Shown: positions 19,801-28,139, numbered from the stretch's first letter. The stretch: 64,000 nucleotides of DNA from Helicobacter pylori_CU (GCF_000259235.1 NC_017733.1:1178001-1242000), one strand, 5' to 3'. A program made the numbers and translations. The notes: generated from the sequence alone by a model not told the origin.

Positions 19801-22569
19801 CACATGCCCGGCTTTATCCCCAAAAATAGCCCTTAAAAGCCGCTCTTCAGGCGTGCTTTTAATCTCGCCTTTAGGAGAAGTCTTACCCACTAAAATCATG
19901 CCAGCGCTCACATAAGTGCCGACTTTAACGATCCCGCTTTCATCAAGATGAGCGAGCGCTTCTTCTTTCACATCAGGAATATCAGCGGTAAATTCTTCCA
20001 CGCCATGCTTAAGCTCTCTGGCATCCACTTCTTTTTCATAAATGTGCGTGGAAGTGAAAACATCGTCTTTAGTGATGCGCTCACTCACCACGATCGCGTC
20101 TTCAAAGTTATAGCCATTCCAAGGCATGAACGCCACGCGCACATTTTTCCCTAACGCCAACTCGCCTCTGTCCATGCTAGGGCCATCAGCGATGATTTGC
20201 CCAGCTTCCACTTTATCGCCCACTTTAACGATAGGGACTTGATTGAAACTGGTGTTTTGGTTGGTGCGCAAGTTTTTTTGCAAAGAATACGCGTCAATAT
20301 AAGCCTCTTCTTTGCCTTCGCCTAAAATATAAATGTTTTTAGAATCAATTTTTTCTACAACGCCTGCGCGATTGGCCTTGATCGCCCCCCAAGAATCCCT
20401 AGCGATAATTTTTTCAATCCCTGTGCCTACAATGGGAGCGTCGCTTCTTAATAAAGGCACCGCTTGGCGTTGCATGTTAGTCCCCATTAGAGCGCGGTTA
20501 GCGTCATCATGCTCTAAGAAAGGAATGAGCGATGCGGCTACCCCTACTAGCATGCTAGAGCTTAGATCCATTAAGGTTACTTTGCTTTTTTCGTTTAAAA
20601 CAATCTCGCCTTCCACGCGCGTTTCAATCAGATCGCCCAAAATATTACCCTCTTCATCAATGGGGGTGCTTGCGGGAGCGATGATGTGGCTGTCTTCTTG
20701 AATAGCGGTCAAATAAATCGTCTCACCCACTACCTTGCCATCCACAACCTTTTTATAAGGGGCTTCAATAAAGCCTAAATCATTCACTCTCGTGAAAGTG
20801 GAAAGGGTGTTGATCAAACCGATATTTTGACCTTCTGGGGTCTCAATGGGACAAATTCGGCCATAATGCGTGGGGTGCACATCCCTGGCTTCAAACCCTA
20901 CCCTGTCTTTCACCAACCCCCCTTCACCGAGCGCTGAAAGGCGTCGTTTGTGCGTAACTTCACTCAAAGGGTTAGTTTGATCCATGAATTGCGAGAGCTG
21001 ACCGCCCATGAAAAATTCCATGATCGTGCTGGTGATCATTTTAGAATTGACCAAGTCATGGGGCATGAGCGAATCAAAAGCCCCGCTCATGGTGGTGAGC
21101 TTGTCTTTAATGGTCTTTTGCATTTTCACCAAGCCTGAATGCAATTCATTGGCTAGTAATTCCCCAACGGCTCTGATCCTGCGATTGCCTAAGTGATCCC
21201 TATCATCAATCTTGCCCTGATTGTTTTTGATTCTCATGAGATATTTAACGGTGGTGATAATATCTTCATGCGTTAAAGTTGTGATGTAATCAGGCACATG
21301 CAAGCCTAACTTGTGATTCATTTTCATGCGCCCTACCATGGTCAAATCATAGCGTTCAGGGTCAAAGAAAAGTTTTTTGACAAACTGCTTAGCCACTTCA
21401 GTCGTAACGGGATCGCCTGGTTTCATAACCTTATGGATACGAATCGCCGCTAGAGCGTTTTCATCATCAATCTTTTCAGTTTGCTTGAGCAATTTCAAAG
21501 ACTCATGATCGGCTGAGAAAGAATGGATAATGGAAGCGTCATGCCCTAACGCTAGATCGTTGATGATCACAAATTCTTGCACGCCTAGATCGTGGATTTT
21601 TTCTAGTCTGTTTTTATCCAACTGCGTGAGCATGTCCAATAAAACTTCTTTCCCTACCATAACAGGCTCAGCTAAATGGCGATTGAGTAAAATATCCATA
21701 GGGTATTCCACCCATTCTAAATGGTTTTCTTTAAGCTCTTTAATTTTCCTTGAAGTGAGCTTTTTACCCGCTAAAAGGATAATCTTGCCTTGAGGGTCTT
21801 TCAAGTCAAATTCCATTCTTTGATTGGCGTCTAATGAGGCAAACGGGATTAAATATTTATCGTTTTCATAACGTACTTTCACAAGCGGGTAGAACATTTT
21901 AATGATGTCTTGTTTTTGATAATCCATCGCCCTAAATAAAATGGTAACAGGCACTTTACGGCGTTTGTTGATACGAGCGTATAAAACATCTTTAGAATCG
22001 TATTCAAAATACAGCCACGAACCCCTATCAGGGATGATTTGCCCTGTGTAAATGAGCTTGTTTAAAGAAGTGCTAGATTCTTCTTCTTTGAAAATCACAC
22101 CGGGGCTTCTGTGGAGCTGATTGACCACCACGCGCTCCACCCCATTGATAATAAATGAAGTGCGTTCTGTCATCAAAGGGATCTCACGAATGAAAATGCT
22201 TTGTTCTTTAATATCTTTGATGCCGTTCTTTTCGCCACTTTTGGTATCTTTTTCCCACAAGATCAAGCGCACTTTAATTTTGAGGGGGATAGAGTAGGTA
22301 ATGCCCCTCTCCATCGCTTCTCTAACAGTGTATTTAGACTTGCCAAATTCGCAACCCGCGTATTCCAAAGTGATGCGGTTATGCTCATCTTGGATAGGGA
22401 AAATGGATTTAAAAACCTTTTCAATCCCGCTCTCTTTACCCTCTTTAGAATACAAGAAAGAATCATAGCTGTCTCGTTGTAATAATAATAAATTAGGAAC
22501 TTCTAAATCTGTCGGGGTTTTTGTAAAATCAGCTCTCAAGCGGTTTTTTAGGGGAATTTTTTTTGACAT
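13897..22569 (-). CDS. rpoBC: fused RNA polymerase beta-beta' subunit
   Basis: A single 2890-residue reading frame carries both large RNA polymerase subunits. The beta half includes the rifampicin region GGQLSQFMDQTNPLSEVTHK (about 520-550), with wild-type residues at the usual resistance positions. The join lies near residue 1380. The beta' half starts with a zinc-binding cluster CLCGKYRKPRFKDIGTCEKC (about 1447-1467) and has the catalytic NADFDGDQM (about 1845-1853) and the second zinc site CKAPKGVCAKCYG. Such a fusion is a known trait of Helicobacter and Wolinella. No stop or start signal is seen at the join, so the fusion is real in this sequence. Follows rplL by 222 bp. Confidence 0.98.
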   Translation of the reverse strand: MSKKIPLKNRLRADFTKTPTDLEVPNLLLLQRDSYDSFLYSKEGKESGIEKVFKSIFPIQDEHNRITLEYAGCEFGKSKYTVREAMERGITYSIPLKIKVRLILWEKDTKSGEKNGIKDIKEQSIFIREIPLMTERTSFIINGVERVVVNQLHRSPGVIFKEEESSTSLNKLIYTGQIIPDRGSWLYFEYDSKDVLYARINKRRKVPVTILFRAMDYQKQDIIKMFYPLVKVRYENDKYLIPFASLDANQRMEFDLKDPQGKIILLAGKKLTSRKIKELKENHLEWVEYPMDILLNRHLAEPVMVGKEVLLDMLTQLDKNRLEKIHDLGVQEFVIINDLALGHDASIIHSFSADHESLKLLKQTEKIDDENALAAIRIHKVMKPGDPVTTEVAKQFVKKLFFDPERYDLTMVGRMKMNHKLGLHVPDYITTLTHEDIITTVKYLMRIKNNQGKIDDRDHLGNRRIRAVGELLANELHSGLVKMQKTIKDKLTTMSGAFDSLMPHDLVNSKMITSTIMEFFMGGQLSQFMDQTNPLSEVTHKRRLSALGEGGLVKDRVGFEARDVHPTHYGRICPIETPEGQNIGLINTLSTFTRVNDLGFIEAPYKKVVDGKVVGETIYLTAIQEDSHIIAPASTPIDEEGNILGDLIETRVEGEIVLNEKSKVTLMDLSSSMLVGVAASLIPFLEHDDANRALMGTNMQRQAVPLLRSDAPIVGTGIEKIIARDSWGAIKANRAGVVEKIDSKNIYILGEGKEEAYIDAYSLQKNLRTNQNTSFNQVPIVKVGDKVEAGQIIADGPSMDRGELALGKNVRVAFMPWNGYNFEDAIVVSERITKDDVFTSTHIYEKEVDARELKHGVEEFTADIPDVKEEALAHLDESGIVKVGTYVSAGMILVGKTSPKGEIKSTPEERLLRAIFGDKAGHVVNKSLYCPPSLEGTVIDVKVFTKKGYEKDARVLSAYEEEKAKLDMEHFDRLTMLNREELLRVSSLLSQAILEEPFSHNGKDYKEGDQIPKEEIASINRFTLASLVKKYSKEVQNHYEITKNNFLEQKKVLGEEHEEKLSILEKDDILPNGVIKKVKLYIATKRKLKVGDKMAGRHGNKGIVSNIVPVADMPYTADGEPVDIVLNPLGVPSRMNIGQILEMHLGLVGKEFGKQIASMLEDKTKDFAKELRAKMLEIANAINEKDPLTIHVLESCSDEELLEYAKDWSKGVKMAIPVFEGISQEKFYKLFELAKIAMDGKMDLYDGRTGEKMRERVNVGYMYMIKLHHLVDEKVHARSTGPYSLVTHQPVGGKALFGGQRFGEMEVWALEAYGAAHTLKEMLTIKSDDIRGRENAYRAIAKGEQVGESEIPETFYVLTKELQSLALDINIFGDDVDEDGVPKPIVIKEDDRPKDFSSFQLTLASPEKIHSWSYGEVKKPETINYRTLKPERDGLFCMKIFGPTKDYECLCGKYRKPRFKDIGTCEKCGVAITHSKVRRFRMGHIELATPVAHIWYVNSLPSRIGTLLGVKMKDLERVLYYEAYIVKEPGEAAYDNEGAKLVMKYDILNEEQYQNISRRYEDRGFVAQMGGEAIKDLLEEIDLITLLQSLKEEVKDTNSDAKKKKLIKRLKVVESFLNSGNRPEWMMLTVLPVLPPDLRPLVALDGGKFAVSDVNELYRRVINRNQRLKRLMELGAPEIIVRNEKRMLQEAVDVLFDNGRSTNAVKGANKRPLKSLSEIIKGKQGRFRQNLLGKRVDFSGRSVIVVGPNLKMDECGLPKNMALELFKPHLLSKLEERGYATTLKQAKRMIEQKSNEVWECLQEITEGYPVLLNRAPTLHKQSIQAFHPKLIDGKAIQLHPLVCSAFNADFDGDQMAVHVPLSQEAIAECKVLMLSSMNILLPASGKAVAIPSQDMVLGLYYLSLEKSGVKGEHKLFSSVNEIITAIDTKELDIHAKIRVLDQGNIIATSAGRMIIKSILPDFIPTDLWNRPMKKKDIGVLVDYVHKVGGIGITATFLDNLKTLGFRYATKAGISISMEDIITPKDKQKMVEKAKVEVKKIQQQYDQGLLTDQERYNKIIDTWTEVNDKMSKEMMTAIAKDKEGFNSIYMMADSGARGSSAQIRQLSAMRGLMTKPDGSIIETPIISNFKEGLNVLEYFNSTHGARKGLADTALKTANAGYLTRKLIDVSQNVKVVSDDCGTHEGIEITDIAVGSELIEPLEERIFGRVLLEDVIDPITNEILLYADTLIDEEGAKKVVEAGIKSITIRTPVTCKAPKGVCAKCYGLNLGEGKMSYPGEAVGVVAAQSIGEPGTQLTLRTFHVGGTASRSQDEREIVASKEGFVRFYNLRTYTNKEGKNIIANRRNASILVVEPKIKAPFDGELRIETVYEEVVVSVKNGDQEAKFVLRRSDIVKPSELAGVGGKIEGKVYLPYANGHKVHKGGSIADIIQEGWNVPNRIPYASELLVKDNDPIAQDVYAKEKGAIKYYVLEANHLERTHGIKKGDMVSEKGLFAVIADDNGREAARHYIARGSEILIDDNSEVSANSVISKPTTNTFKTIATWDPYNTPIIADFKGKVSFVDVIAGVTVAEKEDENTGITNLVVNDYIPSGYKPSLFLEGANGEEARYFLEPKTSIAISDGSSVEQAEVLAKIPKATVKSRDITGGLPRVSELFEARKPKPKDVAILSEVDGIVSFGKSIRNKEHIIVTSKDGRSMDYFVDKGKQILVHADEFVHAGEAMTDGVISSHDILRISGEKELYKYIVSEVQQVYRRQGVSIADKHIEIIVSQMLRQVRILDSGDSKFIEGDLVSKKLFKEENARVIALKGEPAIAEPVLLGITRAAIGSDSIISAASFQETTKVLTEASIAMKKDFLEDLKENVVLGRMIPVGTGMYKNKKIVLRALEDNSKF

Positions 22570-22791
22570 ATTTCAAGCCTTTGATCAAAAATTTTGAGTT
22601 ATTTAATGCATTAATTCAAGTAAGCATTGCAAAAGGATCTTTAAACTTTAGAACCATCCATGATAAAAATACCAAAACCCACCTGCAATACTAACCACTT
22701 TAGGCTACACGCTCACAAACAAAATCATGGAGCAAAATCATCTGCCACACTAGAGCAGAGAAAGGCACAAAGACCTTTCTGTTTTTAAGTC

Positions 22792-23169
22792 TTACTTGAC
22801 TTCAACCTTAGCACCTACTTCTTCAAGTTTCTTCTTGATGGTTTCAGCTTCTTCTTTATTCACGCCCTCTTTAAGCACATGAGGGGTTTTTTCGGTAGCG
22901 TCTTTAGCTTCTTTCAGGCCAAGCCCAGTGATTTCACGAACCACTTTAATCACCTTAATTTTTTCAGCACCGCTATCGGCTAAAATCACATTAAATTCGG
23001 TTTTTTCTTCGCTCTCAGCCGCTACACCGCCAGCTACAGCCGCACCCGCTACGACCGTTGGAGTCGCGCTCACGCCAAATTTTTCCTCAAACATTTTAAC
23101 CAATTCAGCAAGCTCTAAAACGCTCAATGAACCAATATACTCTAACACTTCTTCTTTTGAAATTGCCAT
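22792..23169 (-). CDS. rplL: 50S ribosomal protein L7/L12
   Basis: Stalk protein that recruits translational GTPases; 125 residues. It has the N-terminal dimerisation domain MAISKEEVLEYIGSLSVLEL, an Ala/Val-rich hinge, and the C-terminal globular domain with GLGLKEAKDATEKTPHVLKE. Start set at the ATG at 23169, preceded by GAAGGATTGGATT; an in-frame TTG five codons earlier overlaps that ribosome site and is unlikely. The following 222 bp before rpoBC contain no gene. Confidence 0.97.
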   Translation of the reverse strand: MAISKEEVLEYIGSLSVLELAELVKMFEEKFGVSATPTVVAGAAVAGGVAAESEEKTEFNVILADSGAEKIKVIKVVREITGLGLKEAKDATEKTPHVLKEGVNKEEAETIKKKLEEVGAKVEVK

Positions 23170-23213
23170 AATCCAATCCTTCAAATTTTTTTAATTAAAG
23201 CCATCATAGGCTC

Positions 23214-23708
23214 TTAGTTTTCTTCTTTCGCTTTACGCAAATTGTCTAAACCGGTCACAAAATAACGTGCCGGAGCCGTCCAAACAGAAAGCAACATTCC
23301 CATAAGCTCTTCTTTGCTTGGGAGTTTTGAAACCGCTTCCACATGAGCTACGCTAACGCTTTCTTTATCAAACAAGCCCGCTTTCAACACAAAGTGATCT
23401 TTATGCTCTTTTTGGAAATCAAACACAAGTTTAGAGAGAGCGATTTGATCACCGCCCCACAAAAACACATTGGTTTCTTTCAAATCCAAATCAGAATAGC
23501 CAGCCTCTTTCATGGCAATATGAGCGAGAGTGTTCTTAATCACTTGCACTTTAATGCCTTGATTGCGAGCCTTATTCCTTAAAGCTTCCAACTTTTTCAC
23601 GCTAAGACCCTTATAATCGCAAATTAAAAGGACTTTGGCATCTGCAAATTGCGATTTTAAGTTAGCGACTAGCTCTACTTTATGCTGCCTTTGATGTTGT
23701 TTTTGCAT
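23214..23708 (-). CDS. rplJ: 50S ribosomal protein L10
   Basis: Base of the ribosomal stalk, binds 23S rRNA and L7/L12 dimers; 164 residues. It has the N-terminal rRNA-binding domain (LLICDYKGLSVKKLEALRNK, about 31-50) and a C-terminal helix for L7/L12 binding. Its ribosome site is strong (AAGGAGGAAAAG). It sits 44 bp before rplL, with a leader upstream that may fold into the autoregulatory element. Confidence 0.97.
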   Translation of the reverse strand: MQKQHQRQHKVELVANLKSQFADAKVLLICDYKGLSVKKLEALRNKARNQGIKVQVIKNTLAHIAMKEAGYSDLDLKETNVFLWGGDQIALSKLVFDFQKEHKDHFVLKAGLFDKESVSVAHVEAVSKLPSKEELMGMLLSVWTAPARYFVTGLDNLRKAKEEN

Positions 23709-23817
23709 CTTTTCCTCCTTTCTAGACTAGACCTCTGCAAGATTATCTTTTTAAAAAAAGAAATTTTAAGCTTTTTAGCTCTTGCGATCTTCAGCCTAAG
23801 ATTAAAAACTCCTAACG
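23709..23817 (-). promoter_or_regulatory. candidate L10 autoregulatory leader
   Basis: The 109-nt leader of rplJ contains GAAGATCGCAAGAGC and, about 40 nt later, CTTGCAGAGGT. These resemble the two conserved segments of the L10(L12)4-binding leader known from many bacteria. The folding was judged by eye only. Confidence 0.4.
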
Positions 23818-24522
23818 CTATTTAATATCCATCAATTCCTGCGCGTCCAAACTCACTGAAGGCGACATGGTGAGCGAGAGAGCGGCGTTTCTAATATACT
23901 TGCCTTTCGCGCTACTGGGTTTTAGGCGGTTGATCGTTTTAACCAACTCAAGCATGTTTTCTTTGATTTTTTCTTCAGGAAAACTCGCTTTGCCAATAGG
24001 GGCATGAACATTGCCCTTTTTATCCACCCTGAAATTCACTTGACCGCTTTTAGCGTTACTGACCGCTTTAGCAATATCCATCGTAACGGTTCCGGTTTTA
24101 GGGTTTGGCATCAAACCCTTAGGGCCTAAAATCCTACCCACTTTACCGACAACCGCCATCATATCAGGCGTTGCAATCACCATGTCAAAATCAATGCGAC
24201 CATTTTTGATTTCTTCAGCCAAATCGTCTCCGCCAACGACATCAGCCCCAGCGTTCTTGGCTTCATCTTGCTTAATATCTTTTGCAAAAACAGCCACCCT
24301 CACTTTTTTCCCTGTTCCATGAGGAAGCACCACCGCACCGCGCACCATTTGATCCGCATGCCTTGGATCAACCCCTAGTCTTAACGCTACTTCCACGGTT
24401 TCATCAAATTTGGCTGAAGCGAGAGATTTAACCACCTCTACGCCTTGCTCTACGCCATACGCTTTATCGTTTTGAATTTTAGAAAAAAGTTTTTCCAATC
24501 TCTTAAATACTTTTTTTGCCAC
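23818..24522 (-). CDS. rplA: 50S ribosomal protein L1
   Basis: Mobile L1-stalk protein that helps release E-site tRNA; 234 residues. Contains the L1 signature [20 protein letters not shown] near residues 127-146 and the RNA-binding segment [18 protein letters not shown]. Between rplK (44 bp) and rplJ. Confidence 0.97.
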
Positions 24523-24566
24523 GATTCTAATCCTTAAAAATTTCTTTCAATTCCAACAACACCCAA

Positions 24567-24992
24567 TCAATCCACAACTTCTACGCCCATGCTCCTAGCA
24601 CTGCCCATAACGATTTTTTTGGCCGCTTCCATGGTGCTTGTGTTTAAATCTTCCATTTTCAATTGTGCGATCTCTTCCACTTGCTTGTGGGTGAGCTTTG
24701 CAATTTTATTTTTGAGTGGGTTGTCAGAACCTTTTTCAACCCCAGAAGCTTTTTTGATCAAATCCGTTACCGGAGGCTTTTTAGTGATAAAGGTAAAACT
24801 CTTATCTTGATAAACCGTGATAATCACCGGGATATTAAAACTCCCCATGTCTTTAGTTCTCTCATTAAAAGCCTTACAAAATTCCATGATATTAACCCCT
24901 CTTTGACCCAACGCTGGCCCTACGGGAGGTGAAGGGTTTGCCTTACCGGCAGGGATTTGAAGTTTGATTTCTCCGACTACTTTTTTAGCCAT
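24567..24992 (-). CDS. rplK: 50S ribosomal protein L11
   Basis: GTPase-centre protein, binds 23S rRNA; 141 residues. The proline-rich N-terminal hinge [20 protein letters not shown] (about 13-32) and the C-terminal [19 protein letters not shown] are characteristic. Begins 17 bp after nusG. Confidence 0.98.
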
Positions 24993-25009
24993 GTTTTCTC
25001 CTTAAAAAG

Positions 25010-25540
25010 TTATATAATTTTTTCCACTTGCGAATGCAAAATCTCTATTGGAGTGTTCCTACCAAAAATAGAAACATTGAGCTTGAGTTTGCGGTGCTCC
25101 ACATCATACTCTTCCACCGTAGCGGTAAAGTTCGCAAAAGGGCCTTCCACCACGCGCACCACTTCGCCTTGCTCAAAAAAGATTTTTGGCTTGGGGGCCG
25201 CTCGGTTATTCATTTTTTCTAGAATATGCCCAATATCCGCTTCACTCAATGGGGTTGGCTTTTTATTTTCTCCAATAAAACGGCTCACTCTTGGCAAAGA
25301 TTGTATCTTATGCCACAAAACCGTATCTAAATCCACCTTAATAAAAACATACCCAGGATAAAGGCTTCGTTCCGTTACTTTCGTCTTGCTTTTTTTAGAA
25401 ACCTCTATAATATCTTCAGTAGGTACAATGATCTCTTGTATCCTATCTCTTATATTATGGTCATTCGCTAGATTCTCAATCGCTTTCTTAACGGACTGCT
25501 CGCTCCCTGAATAAGTTTGTATAGCATACCAATCCATCAT
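25010..25540 (-). CDS. nusG: transcription elongation/antitermination factor NusG
   Basis: Binds the beta' clamp helices and couples transcription to translation or Rho. 176 residues: an NGN domain starting DWYAIQTYSGSEQSVK, with YPGYVFIKVDLD near residue 63, then a C-terminal KOW domain (FEQGEVVRVVEGPFANFTAT). Two consecutive ATG codons lie at 25540 and 25537; the second has the better spacing from GGAG, so the first Met may be dispensable. Directly follows secE, the usual pairing. Confidence 0.96.
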   Translation of the reverse strand: MMDWYAIQTYSGSEQSVKKAIENLANDHNIRDRIQEIIVPTEDIIEVSKKSKTKVTERSLYPGYVFIKVDLDTVLWHKIQSLPRVSRFIGENKKPTPLSEADIGHILEKMNNRAAPKPKIFFEQGEVVRVVEGPFANFTATVEEYDVEHRKLKLNVSIFGRNTPIEILHSQVEKII

Positions 25541-25567
25541 TATTCTCCTTAATTTAAAGCCACCAAC

Positions 25568-25747
25568 CTATAGAACACTAGAGACAAAAGCCCCCAGAAA
25601 AAAATCCAACAAAGCTAAAAACAGCGTGATAGCACTCACCACCACCAAAACAGAAACAAGCGCGTTGCGTATCTGCTCCTTAATAGGAAATATCACTTTA
25701 GAAAGCTCTTCTCTAGCTAATTTATATTGCATGAGCCATTTATCCAT
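25568..25747 (-). CDS. secE: preprotein translocase subunit SecE
   Basis: 59 residues: an amphipathic N-terminal helix (MDKWLMQYKLAREELSKVIF) followed by a single membrane segment (LVSVLVVVSAITLFLALLDF). This short one-helix form is the usual bacterial SecE outside gamma-proteobacteria. It clamps SecY in the inner-membrane translocon. Found by translating the gap between nusG and tRNA-Trp; the secE-nusG order is conserved across bacteria. Confidence 0.93.
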   Translation of the reverse strand: MDKWLMQYKLAREELSKVIFPIKEQIRNALVSVLVVVSAITLFLALLDFFLGAFVSSVL

Positions 25748-25892
25748 AGTTTCTTTTCGCCCTCACTTAAACTTCATACATTTATACATTAAAAGAATTT
25801 TCAATTTTATCCAAAATAGCTTAAACTAAAATTAAAAAATTCAAAAACAATCCAATTGAAACAAAAATTTGATAGAATAAATTAGTAGATGG

Positions 25893-25965
25893 CAGGCCAG
25901 GAGGGACTCGAACCCCCAACAACCGGTTTTGGAGACCGACGCTCTACCATTGGAGCTACTGACCT
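25893..25965 (-). tRNA. tRNA-Trp (CCA)
   Basis: Cloverleaf read on the minus strand: acceptor AGGTCAG pairs with CTGGCCT, anticodon loop CTCCAAA gives CCA, T-arm GGGGGTTCGAGTCCC. The 3' CCA is not encoded. Lies between rpmG and secE, as in many bacteria. Confidence 0.95.
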
Positions 25966-26004
25966 AACCTCCCCTCCTTTTAAATCACAACACAAAAGAA
26001 AGAA

Positions 26005-26163
26005 CTAGCTCTTCAATTTGATTTCTTTATGAAGAGTGTGTTTGTTTTCCCTTGGGCAGAACTTCTTAAGCTCCAGTTTTTCAGTGTTAGTTTTAGCGTT
26101 CTTGGTTGTGCTGTAATTGATGTCTTCACAATCAGAACACTTCACCCCTATTTTAACTTTCAT
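26005..26163 (-). CDS. rpmG: 50S ribosomal protein L33
   Basis: 52 residues starting MKVKIGVKCSDCEDINYST and ending HKEIKLKS. The zinc-ribbon form is suggested by CSDC (residues 9-12), but only one later Cys is seen (KKFCPREN), so zinc binding is doubtful. The rpmG-tRNA-Trp-secE-nusG order downstream of tuf is conserved and supports the call. Confidence 0.95.
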   Translation of the reverse strand: MKVKIGVKCSDCEDINYSTTKNAKTNTEKLELKKFCPRENKHTLHKEIKLKS

Positions 26164-26196
26164 AATGACCCTTTATGGTAACTCTTTTTGCTAATA

Positions 26197-27396
26197 TTAT
26201 TCAATAATATTGCTCACAACACCAGCACCAACGGTCCTACCGCCTTCACGAATCGCAAATTTAGTTCCCAACTCTAACGCAACAGGGCTAATCAACTCTA
26301 CAGTGATTTTAACATTATCGCCAGGCATAACCATTTCTACGCCTTCAGGAAGAGTGATAGAGCCAGTCACATCAGTTGTGCGCACATAGAATTGCGGACG
26401 GTAATTGGTGAAGAATGGAGTGTGTCTCCCGCCTTCTTCTTTAGAAAGGACATAAATTTCTCCCTCAAATTTCTTGTGCGGAGTGATAGAACCTGGTTTG
26501 CATAGAACCATACCGCGTTCTACTTCTTCTTTTTTAGTTCCTCTCAAAAGCACGCCCACATTATCGCCGGCTTCACCTTTTTCTAATTCTTTTCTAAACA
26601 TTTCCACACCGGTTACAGTCGTTTTTTGTGTAGCTCTGATACCAACGATTTCCACTTCATCGCCTACTTTCACCACACCTCTTTCAATCCTACCTGTAAC
26701 CACAGTTCCTCTACCCGCAATAGAGAACACATCTTCAACCGGCATCAAGAAAGTTTTTTCAGTGTCTCTTTCTGGAGTAGGGATATAGGAATCCACTTCA
26801 GCCATGAGTTTAAGCACTTTTTCACCCCATTCACCCACATTGCCAGCCTTTGCTTCTTCTAAAGCTCTTAAAGCTGAACCCGCTACGATAGGAGTGTCAT
26901 CGCCAGGGAATTCATACGCGCTCAACAACTCGCGCACTTCCATTTCTACAAGCTCTAACAATTCTTGGTCATCTACCATGTCTTGTTTGTTTAAGAAAAC
27001 AACGATGTGAGGCACGCCTACTTGACGAGACAATAAGATATGCTCTCTGGTTTGAGGCATGGGGCCATCAGCTGCAGAAACAACCAAAATCGCTCCATCC
27101 ATTTGCGCCGCACCGGTGATCATGTTTTTTACATAGTCAGCGTGTCCTGGGCAATCCACATGCGCGTAGTGTCTGTTTTCAGTCTCATATTCAATGTGAG
27201 AAGTAGCGATAGTGATCCCTCTTTCTTTTTCTTCAGGGGCGTTATCAATATTGTCATAGTCTTTCATTTCTGCAAGACCTTTCAAAGAAAGCACCGCTGA
27301 AATCGCTGCGCTCAAAGTCGTTTTACCATGGTCTACATGCCCAATGGTTCCAATATTAACATGCGGCTTAGTTCTATTAAACTTTTCTTTTGCCAT
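26197..27396 (-). CDS. tuf: elongation factor Tu
   Basis: Delivers aminoacyl-tRNA to the ribosome. 399 residues with GTPase motifs GHVDHGKTTLSAAI (residues 19-32), DCPGHADYVKNM (G3) and NKQDMVDD (G4); domains II and III follow. The only tuf copy in the window, between a four-tRNA cluster and rpmG. The ribosome site is AAGGAGAAATACAA. Confidence 0.98.
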   Translation of the reverse strand: MAKEKFNRTKPHVNIGTIGHVDHGKTTLSAAISAVLSLKGLAEMKDYDNIDNAPEEKERGITIATSHIEYETENRHYAHVDCPGHADYVKNMITGAAQMDGAILVVSAADGPMPQTREHILLSRQVGVPHIVVFLNKQDMVDDQELLELVEMEVRELLSAYEFPGDDTPIVAGSALRALEEAKAGNVGEWGEKVLKLMAEVDSYIPTPERDTEKTFLMPVEDVFSIAGRGTVVTGRIERGVVKVGDEVEIVGIRATQKTTVTGVEMFRKELEKGEAGDNVGVLLRGTKKEEVERGMVLCKPGSITPHKKFEGEIYVLSKEEGGRHTPFFTNYRPQFYVRTTDVTGSITLPEGVEMVMPGDNVKITVELISPVALELGTKFAIREGGRTVGAGVVSNIIE

Positions 27397-27522
27397 TTGT
27401 ATTTCTCCTTAATTTTTTGAAATGGATTTTAGAATTATACTAAACAAAATCCTAAGTATTCCTAAATGCTACTACAAAATTTAAGACATTTTTGTCTTAT
27501 CGCCATTCAAGAGATTATAAAC

Positions 27523-27597
27523 TGGAGCCTATAAGCGGAATTGAACCGCCGACCTCTTCCTTACCAAGGAAGTGCTCTGCCTCTGAGCTATATAGGC
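27523..27597 (-). tRNA. tRNA-Thr (GGU)
   Basis: Acceptor GCCTATA/TATAGGC, anticodon loop TTGGTAA gives GGU, encoded 3' CCA. Last of the four tRNAs before tuf. Confidence 0.95.
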
Positions 27598-27627
27598 GTC
27601 TCAAAAACTAAAATGTTGTCCTAAAAA

Positions 27628-27704
27628 TGGAGCGGGAAACGGGACTCGAACCCGCGACCCTCAGCTTGGAAGGCTGATGCTCTAGCCAACTGAGCTATTC
27701 CCGC
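27628..27704 (-). tRNA. tRNA-Gly (UCC)
   Basis: Acceptor GCGGGAA/TTCCCGC, anticodon loop CTTCCAA gives UCC, encoded CCA. Confidence 0.95.
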
Positions 27705-27720
27705 ATCTATAAAACAAACA

Positions 27721-27805
<85 letters not shown>

Positions 27806-27832
27806 AAAAACTTTGCAAAATAACATTTTAAC

Positions 27833-27908
27833 TGGAGCTGGCTAAGGGACTTGAACCCCCGACCTGCTGCTTACAAGGCAGCTGCTCTACCAACTGAGCT
27901 AAGCCAGC
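27833..27908 (-). tRNA. tRNA-Thr (UGU)
   Basis: Acceptor GCTGGCT/AGCCAGC, anticodon loop CTTGTAA gives UGU, encoded CCA. First gene of the leftward tRNA-tuf-ribosomal cluster. Confidence 0.95.
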
Positions 27909-27936
27909 GACTAAATTAAATAATCAAAGACTTGGG

Positions 27937-27966
27937 ATTATAGCAGTTTTATACTTAATTTGTCAA
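27937..27966 (-). promoter_or_regulatory. strong promoter of the tRNA-tuf-secE-rpl-rpoBC cluster
   Basis: On the minus strand TTGACA (27966-27961), 18-nt spacer, TATAAT (27942-27937), about 30 nt before tRNA-Thr(UGU). Both hexamers match consensus exactly, which is rare in this genome and fits a highly expressed stable-RNA and translation operon. Confidence 0.8.
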
Positions 27967-28025
27967 GAAATGATGACAGAAAGCTAAATTATTCGTATGG
28001 CGCAGAGCATGGTTAAAATTTTAGC

Positions 28026-28031
28026 TATAAT
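28026..28031 (+). promoter_or_regulatory. -10 box upstream of the flippase gene
   Basis: TATAAT within TTAGCTATAATCTAGC, 67 nt before the first ATG at 28099. No recognisable -35. Confidence 0.5.
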
Positions 28032-28139
28032 CTAGCTCAATTTGGCTTAACACAGCTCAAACTTATTGCATATAAAAGAATTTATGGACACTTAAATTAT
28101 GGCGAAAAAAAACATAAAATTCCTACTTTAAAATATTTT

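Noticed and set aside
20333..20701. Long open frames antisense to rpoBC
   Set aside because: Several 60-220-codon antisense frames exist in rpoBC, as expected from biased codon use; none has a start signal.
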